From the NCBI GenBank assembly GCA_947630655.1, contig CANRIQ010000002.1, forward strand, positions 1-40,225: DNA of 40,225 nucleotides, in the 5' to 3' direction. Below the pieces are notes generated by a model. That model was not told where the DNA came from. It did not search any database and saw nothing but the letters and a program-made list of their open reading frames with translations. Both the position numbers and the translations under genes were made by a program. Position 1 is the stretch's first letter. Each line of letters opens with the position of its first letter. This DNA comes from an uncultured Clostridia bacterium. Its GTDB lineage: Bacteria > Bacillota > Clostridia > Oscillospirales > Ruminococcaceae. Below are positions 28,835 through 38,568 of the stretch, piece by piece.

Positions 28835-29467
28835 ATGAAGTTTGACGGGATAATCTTCGATATGGACGGCACGCTCTGGGACAGCGCGGATAACGTCGCG
28901 GTGTCGTGGAATAATGCTGTCGGGGAGGACAGGTTCACGGAAAAGGATATTAAGGGCGTTATGGGAATGACAATGGTGAAAATCGCCGAAAAGTTCTTCC
29001 CGGATAAGTCCGAACGCGAACGCGGGGAGCTTCTCGAACGCTGCTGCAGGTTTGAAAACGAGTATCTGCGCTTGCACGGCGGGTTTATCTACCCCGACAC
29101 CGAAAGCACGCTTTCGGTTCTTTCCGAAAAGTACCCGCTGTTTATTGTCAGCAATTGCCAGGCGGGCTATATCGAGGCGTTTCTGGAGTTTTACAACCTT
29201 TCGCGGCTGTTTTCCGACAAGCTTTGCTGGGGGGACAATTCCCTTGAAAAAAGCGAGAATATCCGCCTTATCATCGAAAGAAACCACTTAGAAAACGCTC
29301 TTTATGTCGGCGATACACAGGGCGACTGCGACAGCGCGTATAAGGCGGGAGCAGGGTTCGCTCACGCGGCTTACGGGTTCGGGACGGCAAGCCGCTCGGA
29401 TTTTGTGTTGAATACGCTTGCGGAGCTTCCCAAAAATCTTGAAGCCGCGGAAAAGGAGATAAAATGA
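28835..29467 (+). CDS. HAD-family hydrolase (phosphoglycolate phosphatase-like)
   Basis: FDGIIFDMDGTLWDS; FIVSNCQ; YVGDTQGDCDSA. Confidence 0.9.
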   Translation: MKFDGIIFDMDGTLWDSADNVAVSWNNAVGEDRFTEKDIKGVMGMTMVKIAEKFFPDKSERERGELLERCCRFENEYLRLHGGFIYPDTESTLSVLSEKYPLFIVSNCQAGYIEAFLEFYNLSRLFSDKLCWGDNSLEKSENIRLIIERNHLENALYVGDTQGDCDSAYKAGAGFAHAAYGFGTASRSDFVLNTLAELPKNLEAAEKEIK

Positions 29468-30480
29468 ACGTTTTATACTATGTTAATGACAAAACCCAGA
29501 AAACAGTCGAAAAAAGCGGCGTCGGGCGCGCGCTTTATCACCAGCTTAAGGCGGCGGAGCTTAACGGGATAAACTGCGTTTCAAGCCTTGAGGAAGCGGA
29601 CGTGGTGCATATAAACACGGTGTTTCCCGACGCGGTGAAAATGGCGAAAAAGGCGCGGAAAATGAATATCCCCGTGGCGTATCACGCGCACTCCACCCGC
29701 GAGGATTTCCGAAATTCGTATATCGGCGCAAATCTCGTTTCGGGGGCTTTTAAGCAGTGGATAAAGTATTGCTACAGTCTGGGAGACGTTATAATAACTC
29801 CGACGGAATATTCCAAAAAGCTTCTTAAGGGATACGGGATTAAAAAGCCCATTTTCGCGGTGTCGAACGGCATCGATCTCGACGACTATAAGCCCACGGA
29901 GGAAAAGGGCAGGAAATTCCGCGAACGGTACGGAATTGCCGAAAACGAGAAGGTAATTATGTCCATAGGGCTGCTTATGATGCGAAAAGGCGTTCCCGAT
30001 TTTGCGGAGCTTGCAAGGCGTATGCCCGAGTACAAGTTTATCTGGTTCGGGACGGCGAATTTGAAGCTTGCGGGAAAAGAAATCCGCAAAGCCGTGACCG
30101 CGCCCCCTCCGAATTTGATTTTTGCGGGATATGCAAACAAGCCGCAGATACAGGAGGCGTTAAGCGGGGCGGATTTGTTTTTGTTCCCGTCGTTTGAGGA
30201 GACCGAGGGCATTGTCGTGCTGGAGGCTCTGGCAATGAAAATCCCCGTTCTGCTCAGAAATATCCCCGTTTACGGGGGCTGGCTTGAAAACAACAAAAAT
30301 TGCTATATGGCAAACAATGTTGAGGAATTTGAAAAGCTGGCGCGGGGAATTCTTGAAAATAAGCTTCCGAACCTTACCGAGGCGGCTTTTGAGACCGCGA
30401 AGTCCAAAAGCCTTAAGGTGACGGGCGCGAAGCTTGCGGCGGTGTATAAAAAGGCTGTGGAAAAGAAAGAAAAGAGATGA
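29464..30480 (+). CDS. Glycosyltransferase family 4
   Basis: GVGRALYHQLKA; PIFAVSNGIDLDDYKP; FLFPSFEETEGIVVLEALAMKIPVL. Confidence 0.9.
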   Translation: MNVLYYVNDKTQKTVEKSGVGRALYHQLKAAELNGINCVSSLEEADVVHINTVFPDAVKMAKKARKMNIPVAYHAHSTREDFRNSYIGANLVSGAFKQWIKYCYSLGDVIITPTEYSKKLLKGYGIKKPIFAVSNGIDLDDYKPTEEKGRKFRERYGIAENEKVIMSIGLLMMRKGVPDFAELARRMPEYKFIWFGTANLKLAGKEIRKAVTAPPPNLIFAGYANKPQIQEALSGADLFLFPSFEETEGIVVLEALAMKIPVLLRNIPVYGGWLENNKNCYMANNVEEFEKLARGILENKLPNLTEAAFETAKSKSLKVTGAKLAAVYKKAVEKKEKR

Positions 30481-30484
30481 TTTT

Positions 30485-30655
30485 ATGAGCAACTGCGACG
30501 ACTGCTCAAACTATGTTTACGACGAGGAAACAGACTGCTGGTGCTGTATGGTAAATCTTGACGAGGACGAAATGTACAGGTTTCTCACGGGGTCAAACCG
30601 CGACTGCCCGTACTATGACCCGACGGACGATTATTACCTTGCCCGAAAGCAGTAA
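30485..30655 (+). CDS. Small Cys-rich acidic protein (DUF6472-like)
   Basis: MSNCDDCSNYVYDEETDCWCCMVNLDEDEMYRFLTGSNRDCPYYDPTDDYYLARKQ. Confidence 0.7.
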   Translation: MSNCDDCSNYVYDEETDCWCCMVNLDEDEMYRFLTGSNRDCPYYDPTDDYYLARKQ

Positions 30656-30863
30656 TTTACATAAAACTACAGTTAAAAATTATGCAAAATACTCACTCCT
30701 GCTGTAAAACATATATACACAATTGTGAAAAATGACGAATATTCGCTGTTGAATTTGTTGCAAGTTACAGTTATTGCGGGGATATCTTGAAAAAAGCAAA
30801 AAAATGGTGTATAATATAGGTATGTTTTATGAAATTATCAAACTTTGAAAGGGGTTTTTACCT

Positions 30864-33260
30864 ATGAAATCACCGATATCCAAAGACGAGCTTTTAAAGC
30901 AGCTCACCGCCATTCTGGAGTACGACTATCGGACCGACGCGAAAAACGCCACCGATACGCAGATTTACCGCGCGCTTTCCACGATAGTGGTAAACATTAT
31001 GAAGGAAAAACGTCATAAGTTTATGCACGAGTGCAACAGCAAGGGCAGAAAGCAGATTTACTATCTGTCGATGGAGTTCCTTATGGGGCGTTCGCTTAAG
31101 ACCTCGCTGTATAATCTGGGTATGCAGGACGAGACCGAAAAGGCTCTCGAGGAAATTGGCGTTAAAATCGACAGAATTTACGAGGAAGAGCCCGACGCGG
31201 GTCTCGGAAACGGCGGCTTGGGCAGACTTGCGGCTTGCTATATGGACGGTCTTGCAACCTGCGATTACCCTGCAACGGGTTATTCGATAAGATACGAGTA
31301 CGGCATTTTCAAGCAGAAAATCGTCGATGGCTGGCAGAGCGAGCAGCCCGACAACTGGCTTCCCGGCGGCGGCGCGTGGCTTGTAAAAGTCCCCGACCAG
31401 GCGGTTGAAGTGCGTTTTGACGGTCAGATTAACGAAACGTGGGAGGACGGTTACCACCAGCTTCAGCACGTTAATTACAACAGCGTAAACGCTGTGCCGT
31501 ATGATATGTACGTTTCGGGATACGACTCAAAGGGCGTTTCAAAGCTCCGTCTGTGGAGCGCGGAGGCAATGTCCTTCGATATGAAGGCGTTTAATACGGG
31601 CGACTATGCGACCGCGCTCGGCGCGAACAACATCGCGCATTCTATCTCAAAGGTTCTCTACCCGAACGACAACCACGCCGAGGGCAAGGCTCTGCGCCTG
31701 CGCCAGCAGTATTTTATGTGCGCGGCGTCTATCGGCGATATTGTTATGCGTCATATGAAAGTTTACGGCAGCATGACCAACTTCCACGAGAAGGTTGCTA
31801 TTCATATCAATGATACTCACCCGACGCTTGCTATTCCCGAGCTTATGAGAATACTGCTTGACGAGTGCGGTTACGGCTGGGATCAGGCTTGGCATATCGT
31901 TACCAACACCTTCGCCTACACAAACCACACCGTTATGGCGGAGGCTCTCGAAAAGTGGGATCAGTCGCTTATTCAGCAGATTTTGCCTAGAATTTATCAG
32001 CTTATCTGCGAGATAAACCGCCGTTACTGCGAGGATCTCCAGAACAGGACCGGCGACAGCGACAAGGTTTCCAAAATGTCTATCGTAAAAGACGGCAAAA
32101 TTCATATGGCAAACCTCTGCGTTGCGGCTTCGCACTCGGTAAACGGCGTTTCCAAGCTGCACAGCCAGATAATCAAGGATGATGTTTTCCACCTTCAGTA
32201 TCTCGACAAGCCCTATCAGTTCAAAAACGTCACCAACGGCATTGCTTACCGCCGCTGGCTGCTGCAAAGCAACAAGGGTCTTACCGATCTTCTGACGGAA
32301 TGTATCGGCGAGGGCTTTAAGAAGGACGCGGCGGAGCTTATCAAGTTCCAGGTTTTCGCAAACGACAGCGCGGTGCTTGACCGTCTGGGCAAGATTAAGC
32401 GTGAAAATAAGGAAAAATTTGCCGATTACGTTGAGAAAACAACGGGCGTGAAGCTCAATCTCGATTCGATTTTCGATGTTCAGGTAAAGAGACTGCACGA
32501 GTATAAGCGTCAGCAGCTTAACGCTATGAACATTCTGGCGGATTACAACTACCTCAAGCAGAACCCCGCCGCTCCGTTCATTCCGAAAACGTATATTTTC
32601 GCGTCAAAGGCGGCTCCCGGATACTATATCGCAAAGCAGATCATTAAAATGATCTGGTGCATCGGCGAGGAGATAAAGCACGATCCAGTTTTGCGCGAAA
32701 AGCTGGCGGTTGTGTTCCTGGAGGATTACAGAGTAACGCTCTCCGAAATTCTTATGCCTGCGGCGGAAATTTCCGAGCAGATTTCCCTTGCTGGTACGGA
32801 GGCTTCGGGTACGGGCAATATGAAGCTTATGCTGAACGGCGCGCTGACTCTCGGCACTTACGACGGCGCGAATGTCGAAATTCACGAGGCTGTCGGCACG
32901 GACAACATCTTCATTTTCGGTATGAGGACGCCCGAGGTAAACGAGCTCAGGATAAAGGGCTATAATCCGCAGTCCTATATTGACGATAACCCGACAATCA
33001 GAGACGTTATGCAGAGAATGTACAACGGCATAAACGGCGCGACATTCAACGAGCTTGCGGACTCTATCAAAAACAAGGACTACTATATGGCTCTTGCGGA
33101 CTTTGACAGCTACCGCGGCACGCAGGCTTATATAAGCCAGGTTTACCAGAACCAGAAGGAATGGAACAAAAAATCGCTTATGAATATCGCGGGCGCGGGA
33201 AGATTTTCCGCGGACAGAGCGGTTCAGGATTATGCGCGCGACATCTGGAATTTGAAGTAA
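30864..33260 (+). CDS. glgP: Glycogen/maltodextrin phosphorylase
   Basis: EEPDAGLGNGGLGRLAACYMDGLA; VKRLHEYKRQQLNAM; EASGTGNMKLMLNGALTLGTYDGANVE. Confidence 0.97.
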   Translation: MKSPISKDELLKQLTAILEYDYRTDAKNATDTQIYRALSTIVVNIMKEKRHKFMHECNSKGRKQIYYLSMEFLMGRSLKTSLYNLGMQDETEKALEEIGVKIDRIYEEEPDAGLGNGGLGRLAACYMDGLATCDYPATGYSIRYEYGIFKQKIVDGWQSEQPDNWLPGGGAWLVKVPDQAVEVRFDGQINETWEDGYHQLQHVNYNSVNAVPYDMYVSGYDSKGVSKLRLWSAEAMSFDMKAFNTGDYATALGANNIAHSISKVLYPNDNHAEGKALRLRQQYFMCAASIGDIVMRHMKVYGSMTNFHEKVAIHINDTHPTLAIPELMRILLDECGYGWDQAWHIVTNTFAYTNHTVMAEALEKWDQSLIQQILPRIYQLICEINRRYCEDLQNRTGDSDKVSKMSIVKDGKIHMANLCVAASHSVNGVSKLHSQIIKDDVFHLQYLDKPYQFKNVTNGIAYRRWLLQSNKGLTDLLTECIGEGFKKDAAELIKFQVFANDSAVLDRLGKIKRENKEKFADYVEKTTGVKLNLDSIFDVQVKRLHEYKRQQLNAMNILADYNYLKQNPAAPFIPKTYIFASKAAPGYYIAKQIIKMIWCIGEEIKHDPVLREKLAVVFLEDYRVTLSEILMPAAEISEQISLAGTEASGTGNMKLMLNGALTLGTYDGANVEIHEAVGTDNIFIFGMRTPEVNELRIKGYNPQSYIDDNPTIRDVMQRMYNGINGATFNELADSIKNKDYYMALADFDSYRGTQAYISQVYQNQKEWNKKSLMNIAGAGRFSADRAVQDYARDIWNLK

Positions 33261-33341
33261 GCTCTTTTCTGTTCCTTAGTTTAATAGGTCTTCTCCCCCT
33301 GCAAAACGGGGGAGAGAAGATTTATATAGGGAGGAATTTCT

Positions 33342-33794
33342 TTGAAATTAGCCGAGGCTCTTAATTTAAGAGCGGATATTGCAAAGAGAACGGCGCAGCT
33401 GAATGTACGACTTCAGAACAACGCGCTTGTCCAAGAGGGCGAAAAGCCCGCAGAAAACCCCGCCGACCTGCTTTTAGAACTTGACGAGCTTATAATTCAG
33501 CAAGAGGAGCTTGTAGGCAGAATTAACCTTACTAATGCGAAAACCGAGTGCGACGGGAAAACGCTTACCGAGCTTATCGCGCACAAGGACGTTATCAGAA
33601 CGAAGATAGACGTTATGCGCGCGTTTCTTGACGCGGCGTCAAAGAAAATCCCGCGCGGACTTCGCTCGGAGATAAGAATATTAAGCACTGTAAACGTCGC
33701 GGAGCTTAGAAAACAGGTAGACGCTCTGGAAAAGGAATTTCGGGAAACGGACGTTAAAATTCAAACGCTTAACTGGAACACAGAGCTTCTTTAA
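33342..33794 (+). CDS. DIP1984-family protein
   Basis: MKLAEALNLRADIAKRTAQLNVRLQNNALVQEGEKPAENP; TTG start with SD ggagg. Confidence 0.8.
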   Translation: MKLAEALNLRADIAKRTAQLNVRLQNNALVQEGEKPAENPADLLLELDELIIQQEELVGRINLTNAKTECDGKTLTELIAHKDVIRTKIDVMRAFLDAASKKIPRGLRSEIRILSTVNVAELRKQVDALEKEFRETDVKIQTLNWNTELL

Positions 33795-33799
33795 GCGTT

Positions 33800-33914
33800 T
33801 TTGAGTGCGGTAACGGGCGAGTGCTGCCTTTCCGAACGAGGAAAAGTTCGGGCCTATGGTAGCGTTCGGAGCAAACGCCGGGGTTCGAGTCCCCGTTTTA
33901 TTGTTATGCTCAAA
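33800..33914 (+). ncRNA. Putative tRNA-like / bacterial Y-RNA-like structured RNA
   Basis: T-arm CGGGG-TTCGAGT-CCCCG; GC-CTATGGTA-GC D-loop-like; GCGTT-CGGAGCA-AACGC arm; closing helix TTTGAG/CTCAAA plus GTAAC/GTTAT. Confidence 0.5.
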
Positions 33915-34016
33915 TTGCTACAAGTGCATTGTTACTGTTATTTTTACTGCCACAGCACTGACGTTGCCGCAGGGCGGGTGAGGGGATAAATTTCACGTTA
34001 GGAGAACAGGAGCATT

Positions 34017-35903
34017 ATGAACTTGCCTCTTTTTGACTGCTTTGATACAAGTTACAAGCACCCTTTCGGAGCGATAAGGCGCGGTCAGCCGTCGATGTTC
34101 AATGTGAGAATTCCGAAGATAATGCAGGTTTCGGGACTGACGCTTGTGATGTTCCGGCCGGGGTATAAGGAGAGATTTATCGAGCTCGCGCTTCAGGACG
34201 AAAGCGGAGAAGATAATATCTACTCCTGCGTGTTTACGCCGAATAATGTCGGAGTGCATCACTACTACTTCACCTGTATTCTCGACGGCAGACGGCGTTA
34301 TATCAAGCGGCGCGGGGCAAGCGAGGGCGTTTTCGAGGGCGAGGAGCTGTTTCAGCTTACCGTTTTCGATGAGAATTTGTACACTCCCGCGTCTATCCGC
34401 GGCGGGATTATGTATCAGATTTTCCCCGACAGATTTGCCAAAAGCGGCGAAAAGCACGAGGGCGTTCCGACCGACAGAATTATTCGGGAGGACTGGTACG
34501 GCACTCCTTATTACCGACCCGATGAAAAGGGAATAGTCCGCAACAACGACTATTTCGGCGGCGATCTTAAGGGAATTATTGAAAAGCTGCCTTATATCAA
34601 GAGTCTGGGAGTTACTATTCTGTATCTCAACCCGATTTTCGAGGCTCACGAAAACCACCGCTACAATACCGCGAATTATGAGAAAATCGACCCCCTGCTC
34701 GGCACGGAGGAGGATTTCACAGAGCTTTGCAAAAAAGCCGCGGAAATGGGGATAGATGTTATCCTTGACGGCGTTTTTTCGCATACGGGTGCGGATTCCG
34801 TCTATTTCAACAAATTCGGGCGTTACGGCGAGCATACGGGAGCTTACCGCGACAAAAACAGCCCGTATTTCCCGTGGTACTCGTTTATCGGCTATCCCGA
34901 TACTTACGATAGCTGGTGGGGAATTTCAACGCTTCCGAACGTCAACGAGAATAATCCCGAATATACGAATTACATCTGCGGTGAGGGAGGAATTCTCCAG
35001 AAATGGATAAAACTGGGCGCGAAGGGCTGGCGGCTTGATGTTGCGGACGAGCTTCCCGATGAATTTCTTGATAATCTGAATGTCGCAGTTAAGAAAATGG
35101 GCAGCGACAAGATAATCTACGGCGAGGTCTGGGAGGACGCGTCGAATAAAGAGAGCTACGGCGTGCGCAGGCGTTATCTTATCGGCGGACAGCTTGACAG
35201 CGTTATGAATTACCCGTTTAAAGAGGCAATTCTGAATTATGTAAAATACGCCGACGCGAGAATGTTTAAGGACAGTATTCTGACTATCCTTGACCACTAC
35301 CCGAAGCCCGCGATAGATATGCTGATGAATTTCCTCTCGACTCACGACACCGAACGCGCTTTGACGCGGCTGGGCGGCGAGGAGGTCGGCTGGCACGATA
35401 AGGACTGGCAAAGCGAACGCCGCCTTGACGGGGCACAGTATCTGTACGGTCTGGCGTTGCTGAAGTGCGCGATGGTTCTGCAATTCTTCCTGCCGGGCAT
35501 TCCGTCGGTCTATTACGGCGACGAGGCGGGAATGGAGGGCTACCGCGACCCGTTCAACCGCCGCTGCTATCCGTGGGGTCAGGAGAACACCGAGCTTATC
35601 GAGTTCACAAAACAGCTTGCTAAGGTTCGGCACGGAACAAGAGCGTTCGAGCAGGGCGAGATGAAATTTATCGAATGCGACGACAATGTGTGCGTTTTCG
35701 CGCGGTCTGACAGGATAACGCGCGACGCCGCGATAATTTTCCTCAACAAGTCCACCCGCGGCAGAACGTTTGAGATAAAGACCGAAAAAACGGCGATGTT
35801 CTACGATTTCGAGCCTGCGTTCGACCGCTTCGGCAAGGGCATAGCGGACGGGAAGGTGACCGTCGCGCCGTTCGACTATGCGGTTGTTTATTGCAAGGTG
35901 TGA
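34017..35903 (+). CDS. GH13 alpha-amylase/neopullulanase-like enzyme
   Basis: IMYQIFPDRFAKSG, VILDGVFSHTG, GWRLDVADEL, IIYGEVWED, FLSTHDTERAL. Confidence 0.93.
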   Translation: MNLPLFDCFDTSYKHPFGAIRRGQPSMFNVRIPKIMQVSGLTLVMFRPGYKERFIELALQDESGEDNIYSCVFTPNNVGVHHYYFTCILDGRRRYIKRRGASEGVFEGEELFQLTVFDENLYTPASIRGGIMYQIFPDRFAKSGEKHEGVPTDRIIREDWYGTPYYRPDEKGIVRNNDYFGGDLKGIIEKLPYIKSLGVTILYLNPIFEAHENHRYNTANYEKIDPLLGTEEDFTELCKKAAEMGIDVILDGVFSHTGADSVYFNKFGRYGEHTGAYRDKNSPYFPWYSFIGYPDTYDSWWGISTLPNVNENNPEYTNYICGEGGILQKWIKLGAKGWRLDVADELPDEFLDNLNVAVKKMGSDKIIYGEVWEDASNKESYGVRRRYLIGGQLDSVMNYPFKEAILNYVKYADARMFKDSILTILDHYPKPAIDMLMNFLSTHDTERALTRLGGEEVGWHDKDWQSERRLDGAQYLYGLALLKCAMVLQFFLPGIPSVYYGDEAGMEGYRDPFNRRCYPWGQENTELIEFTKQLAKVRHGTRAFEQGEMKFIECDDNVCVFARSDRITRDAAIIFLNKSTRGRTFEIKTEKTAMFYDFEPAFDRFGKGIADGKVTVAPFDYAVVYCKV

Positions 35904-35917
35904 ACCTATGGAGAATT

Positions 35918-36478
35918 ATGTACACAAACGGACTGGTAATTCAGAAATACATTGATAATCCCTACAAGGGCATCGACGGAAGCGGGTTCAGTGAAAATAC
36001 AGGCGAAAACTGGTATTTCAATGACGACAAAGAGCTTTCGGCGGTGTTTGAACCGTATTATGACGAGAATATCAATCTCACCTATTACGATCTTGAAGAT
36101 CACACACATGTTTCCGCCTGCACGGATATGAGCTACATTCAAAGGTATGCTGAGGAGTCCGAAAAGCGCGGAATACGTTTCAGAATACTGCTGGTTGAGA
36201 GCGATATTCCCAAGCCTGCCGCCGAATTTCCGAAACTTAAAACAAAGTTCCTCGGGTATGATTACGCTTATATTCGGGGAGATAATTATTCGGCGGTGTA
36301 TAACGAAATCCCGTTTGTATTTCCGCAGTTCAAGCTCAACGAAAACGAGCTTTTCCAAACCGAGGAGGAGCTTCGGGAATATCTTGCCGCGCGCGAAGAA
36401 TTCAAGTCCGCAAATCCGCCGTACACGCTGGAGGAGGGGGATTTCGCGGTGCTGAGACTAAGCGAGGTCGAATGGTGA
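35918..36478 (+). CDS. Hypothetical protein, possible immunity-type protein
   Basis: ATG with SD ggag; acidic, no recognised family. Confidence 0.6.
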   Translation: MYTNGLVIQKYIDNPYKGIDGSGFSENTGENWYFNDDKELSAVFEPYYDENINLTYYDLEDHTHVSACTDMSYIQRYAEESEKRGIRFRILLVESDIPKPAAEFPKLKTKFLGYDYAYIRGDNYSAVYNEIPFVFPQFKLNENELFQTEEELREYLAAREEFKSANPPYTLEEGDFAVLRLSEVEW

Positions 36479-36484
36479 ATAAAT

Positions 36485-36513
36485 AAAATCCCCAACCGAT
36501 GTGGCTGGGGATT
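36485..36513 (+). terminator. Terminator
   Basis: AATCCCCA-accgatgtggc-TGGGGATTTAT. Confidence 0.65.
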
Positions 36514-36530
36514 TATCATTCGGAAAAATT

Positions 36531-36815
36531 TTAGTCAGAGCGTACAAATTCTATCTTCAGCTCGGCATTCATGCCCTTTGCAAGGCGTTTAAGCGTTTTA
36601 ACGGAAGGGTTTGCGGTGCCGTTTTCGATTTTGCTGATGTCGCCCTGTGAAATGCCCGTGCGCCGCGAAAGCTCCTCTTGAGTTATACCCGCCTCGTTCC
36701 TTGCTTTGATAAGCGCGCGGACAACTCCGAATTCGGTTTCATACCCTTTGTATTCCGCATTGAATTCGGGGTCGCGAAGCTGTTCCTCCAGATATTTTTG
36801 AAGATCGTCAGACAT
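36531..36815 (-). CDS. XRE/HigA-like antitoxin
   Basis: HTH ARNEAGITQEELSRRTGISQGDISKIENGTANPSVKTLKRLAKGM; overlaps the 3' end of a RelE/HigB-like frame. Confidence 0.88.
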   Translation of the reverse strand: MSDDLQKYLEEQLRDPEFNAEYKGYETEFGVVRALIKARNEAGITQEELSRRTGISQGDISKIENGTANPSVKTLKRLAKGMNAELKIEFVRSD

Positions 36816-37170
36816 TTTCCTCACCCTTTCTGCTTATATAATCACTGCGGTATCTTTTAGCCAAGTCGATTTCACGGCGCGGAGTTTTCTGTGTTTTCTT
36901 GACAAAACCGTTTGTAAGAACGATTTTTCCTCCGTCAAAAAAGAAGTACAGCACTCTTGAAATATTCGACCCGACTTTTGTTCTCAGCTCAAAAATTCCG
37001 TCCTCAAGCGATTTTGAATATGGTTCGGGAAGACGGTTGCCAAACTATTTGGCAAGCTGAATTGTCCGTAATGTTTTAGCGCGTAATTTAACGTCCGTTT
37101 TATCAAGAAAATCCCTTACGGGACAAACGCCGCCGCTTGTCTTATAGAATATTATTTCAAAGTCGGCCAT
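36808..37170 (-). pseudogene. RelE/HigB-like toxin interrupted by an in-frame TAG at codon 42
   Basis: MADFEIIFYKTSGGVCPVRDFLDKTDVKLRAKTLRTIQLAK*FGNRLPEPYSKSLEDGIFELRTKVGSNISRVLYFFFDGGKIVLTNGFVKKTQKTPRREIDLAKRYRSDYISRKGEENV*. Confidence 0.88.
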
Positions 37171-37187
37171 TGTTATCCGCTCCATGC

Positions 37188-37209
37188 AATATAGGATATA
37201 TCCTATATT
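37188..37209. promoter_or_regulatory. 22-bp perfect palindrome, likely autoregulatory operator of the HigBA-like operon
   Basis: AATATAGGATATATCCTATATT just downstream of the promoter. Confidence 0.75.
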
Positions 37210-37212
37210 TAT

Positions 37213-37241
37213 ATTATACACCTTTAATTTAATTTTGTCAA
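37213..37241 (-). promoter_or_regulatory. Promoter of the HigBA-like operon
   Basis: Minus strand TTGACA-17-TATAAT. Confidence 0.8.
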
Positions 37242-37251
37242 GAGGGAATTT

Positions 37252-38076
37252 TTACTTATTCATCGCAAACTTCTCCTCTTTTATCCACGCCCACTGCACA
37301 TTTTGCCGCTTGCCGGGCTTTTTGTCCTTTTCGAGGAAGTAGGTAAGCGTCGCCATATACTGCTCAACGTCCGTGCAGACCATATACGCGGGATATTCCC
37401 CCTCAAAAAACGGCACGGGCTTTCGAGCCTTCGAGCCGTTCCGCCAGCTTGCATAGCCGCCCTCCTGCGAGGTGTGCGCGTCATAGCTTATCCGACAGCA
37501 GCCCTCTCCGAAATTGAACCACATCTCCTCGCCGCTTCTGTGCTGAATGGTAAGCGTTTTCAGCGTGCCGTTTAAAAACACCTCTCGGAAATGCTCCAGC
37601 AGCTCTTTCAGCTCATCAGCCGAGAGCTTGTGGTCGTACAGCTCGCGCTTTACGCTGCCGTCGCGGGCTTTCTCCGTCACCCAAATCGGCACTTCGGGAA
37701 GAGCCTTCACGGGGGTGAAACCGCTCGTATCAATGTGGGTTTTGCGGTTGTCGGTTATCTTAAAAAAGTAGATGTACAGGTTCGGAAACTCCTCCGACAG
37801 AAAATCGCTTTCGACATCGCTTTGCAAATTGTAAAGCGTAATTGCCTCATTTTTACAGCGCAGAGCGTCCTCCCTGCGGATATCCCAGCACATAAGCTCC
37901 CGCCCGTGCCCGTAGATTTCCTCCCGCGTGAAGCCGTGCGCTGTAAGGCTTTGGACAACGTTCGCCGTAACGCCCGCATACCACCGACTATCCCCGCTGA
38001 AGTACCCGCAGTATTTTATCTGGTTGAGTATCATCTCTGCTGTGTTCTCGCTGTAATTTCCGCGCCGCCAAATCAT
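37252..38076 (-). CDS. Hypothetical protein
   Basis: Intact 274-aa frame, no recognised family. Confidence 0.65.
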   Translation of the reverse strand: MIWRRGNYSENTAEMILNQIKYCGYFSGDSRWYAGVTANVVQSLTAHGFTREEIYGHGRELMCWDIRREDALRCKNEAITLYNLQSDVESDFLSEEFPNLYIYFFKITDNRKTHIDTSGFTPVKALPEVPIWVTEKARDGSVKRELYDHKLSADELKELLEHFREVFLNGTLKTLTIQHRSGEEMWFNFGEGCCRISYDAHTSQEGGYASWRNGSKARKPVPFFEGEYPAYMVCTDVEQYMATLTYFLEKDKKPGKRQNVQWAWIKEEKFAMNK

Positions 38077-38091
38077 TTTGTGTCCTCCTTG

Positions 38092-38568
38092 TTAAAGTAT
38101 ACCCTTGGTCAGGTTTTTATCCATACGTTTAATATCCTCCCATAAGCCGTTTTCCAGATTAAATCCCTGCCATTCTTTACATAAGCGCAGTTTATCCTCG
38201 TTTTTTTGAACAGAGGATCTGACTGTTTCCCAAAAATTATTATCTGAAATAACAATTGTCGGCTTATTGTGAATTCTTTTATACATCAAATTCCAACACA
38301 CGGAATATGCTGCCCATATTTGAACGGCGTTGCCGTTGAGGAGAGATAAAACAGCCTTTTTAAACTTCTCAACGATCTCTTCATTCTGAGTTTCCGTATA
38401 AAGACGGCAGACCCCTGAATTCACAATCCTCCCGAAATCAGTCGGAACATTTGCCGGAACAAAGCGGTCAAGCGGGCAGGCATACCCCTTTTCCCCGCAT
38501 AAAAACTCGGCAAACTCGTCATTGTCAAACGCCCTTTTTGTCAAAGCAAGAAGCTCTTCATTGGTCAT
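38092..38568 (-). CDS. Hypothetical protein, paralogue of the next gene
   Basis: NEELLALTKRAFDNDEFAEFLCGEKGYA shared with its neighbour. Confidence 0.75.
   Translation of the reverse strand: MTNEELLALTKRAFDNDEFAEFLCGEKGYACPLDRFVPANVPTDFGRIVNSGVCRLYTETQNEEIVEKFKKAVLSLLNGNAVQIWAAYSVCWNLMYKRIHNKPTIVISDNNFWETVRSSVQKNEDKLRLCKEWQGFNLENGLWEDIKRMDKNLTKGIL

Noticed and set aside
33852-33900. Ordinary functional tRNA
   Set aside because: T-arm is canonical, but there is no 7-bp acceptor stem, no variable loop and the anticodon-loop position 33 is G rather than U.
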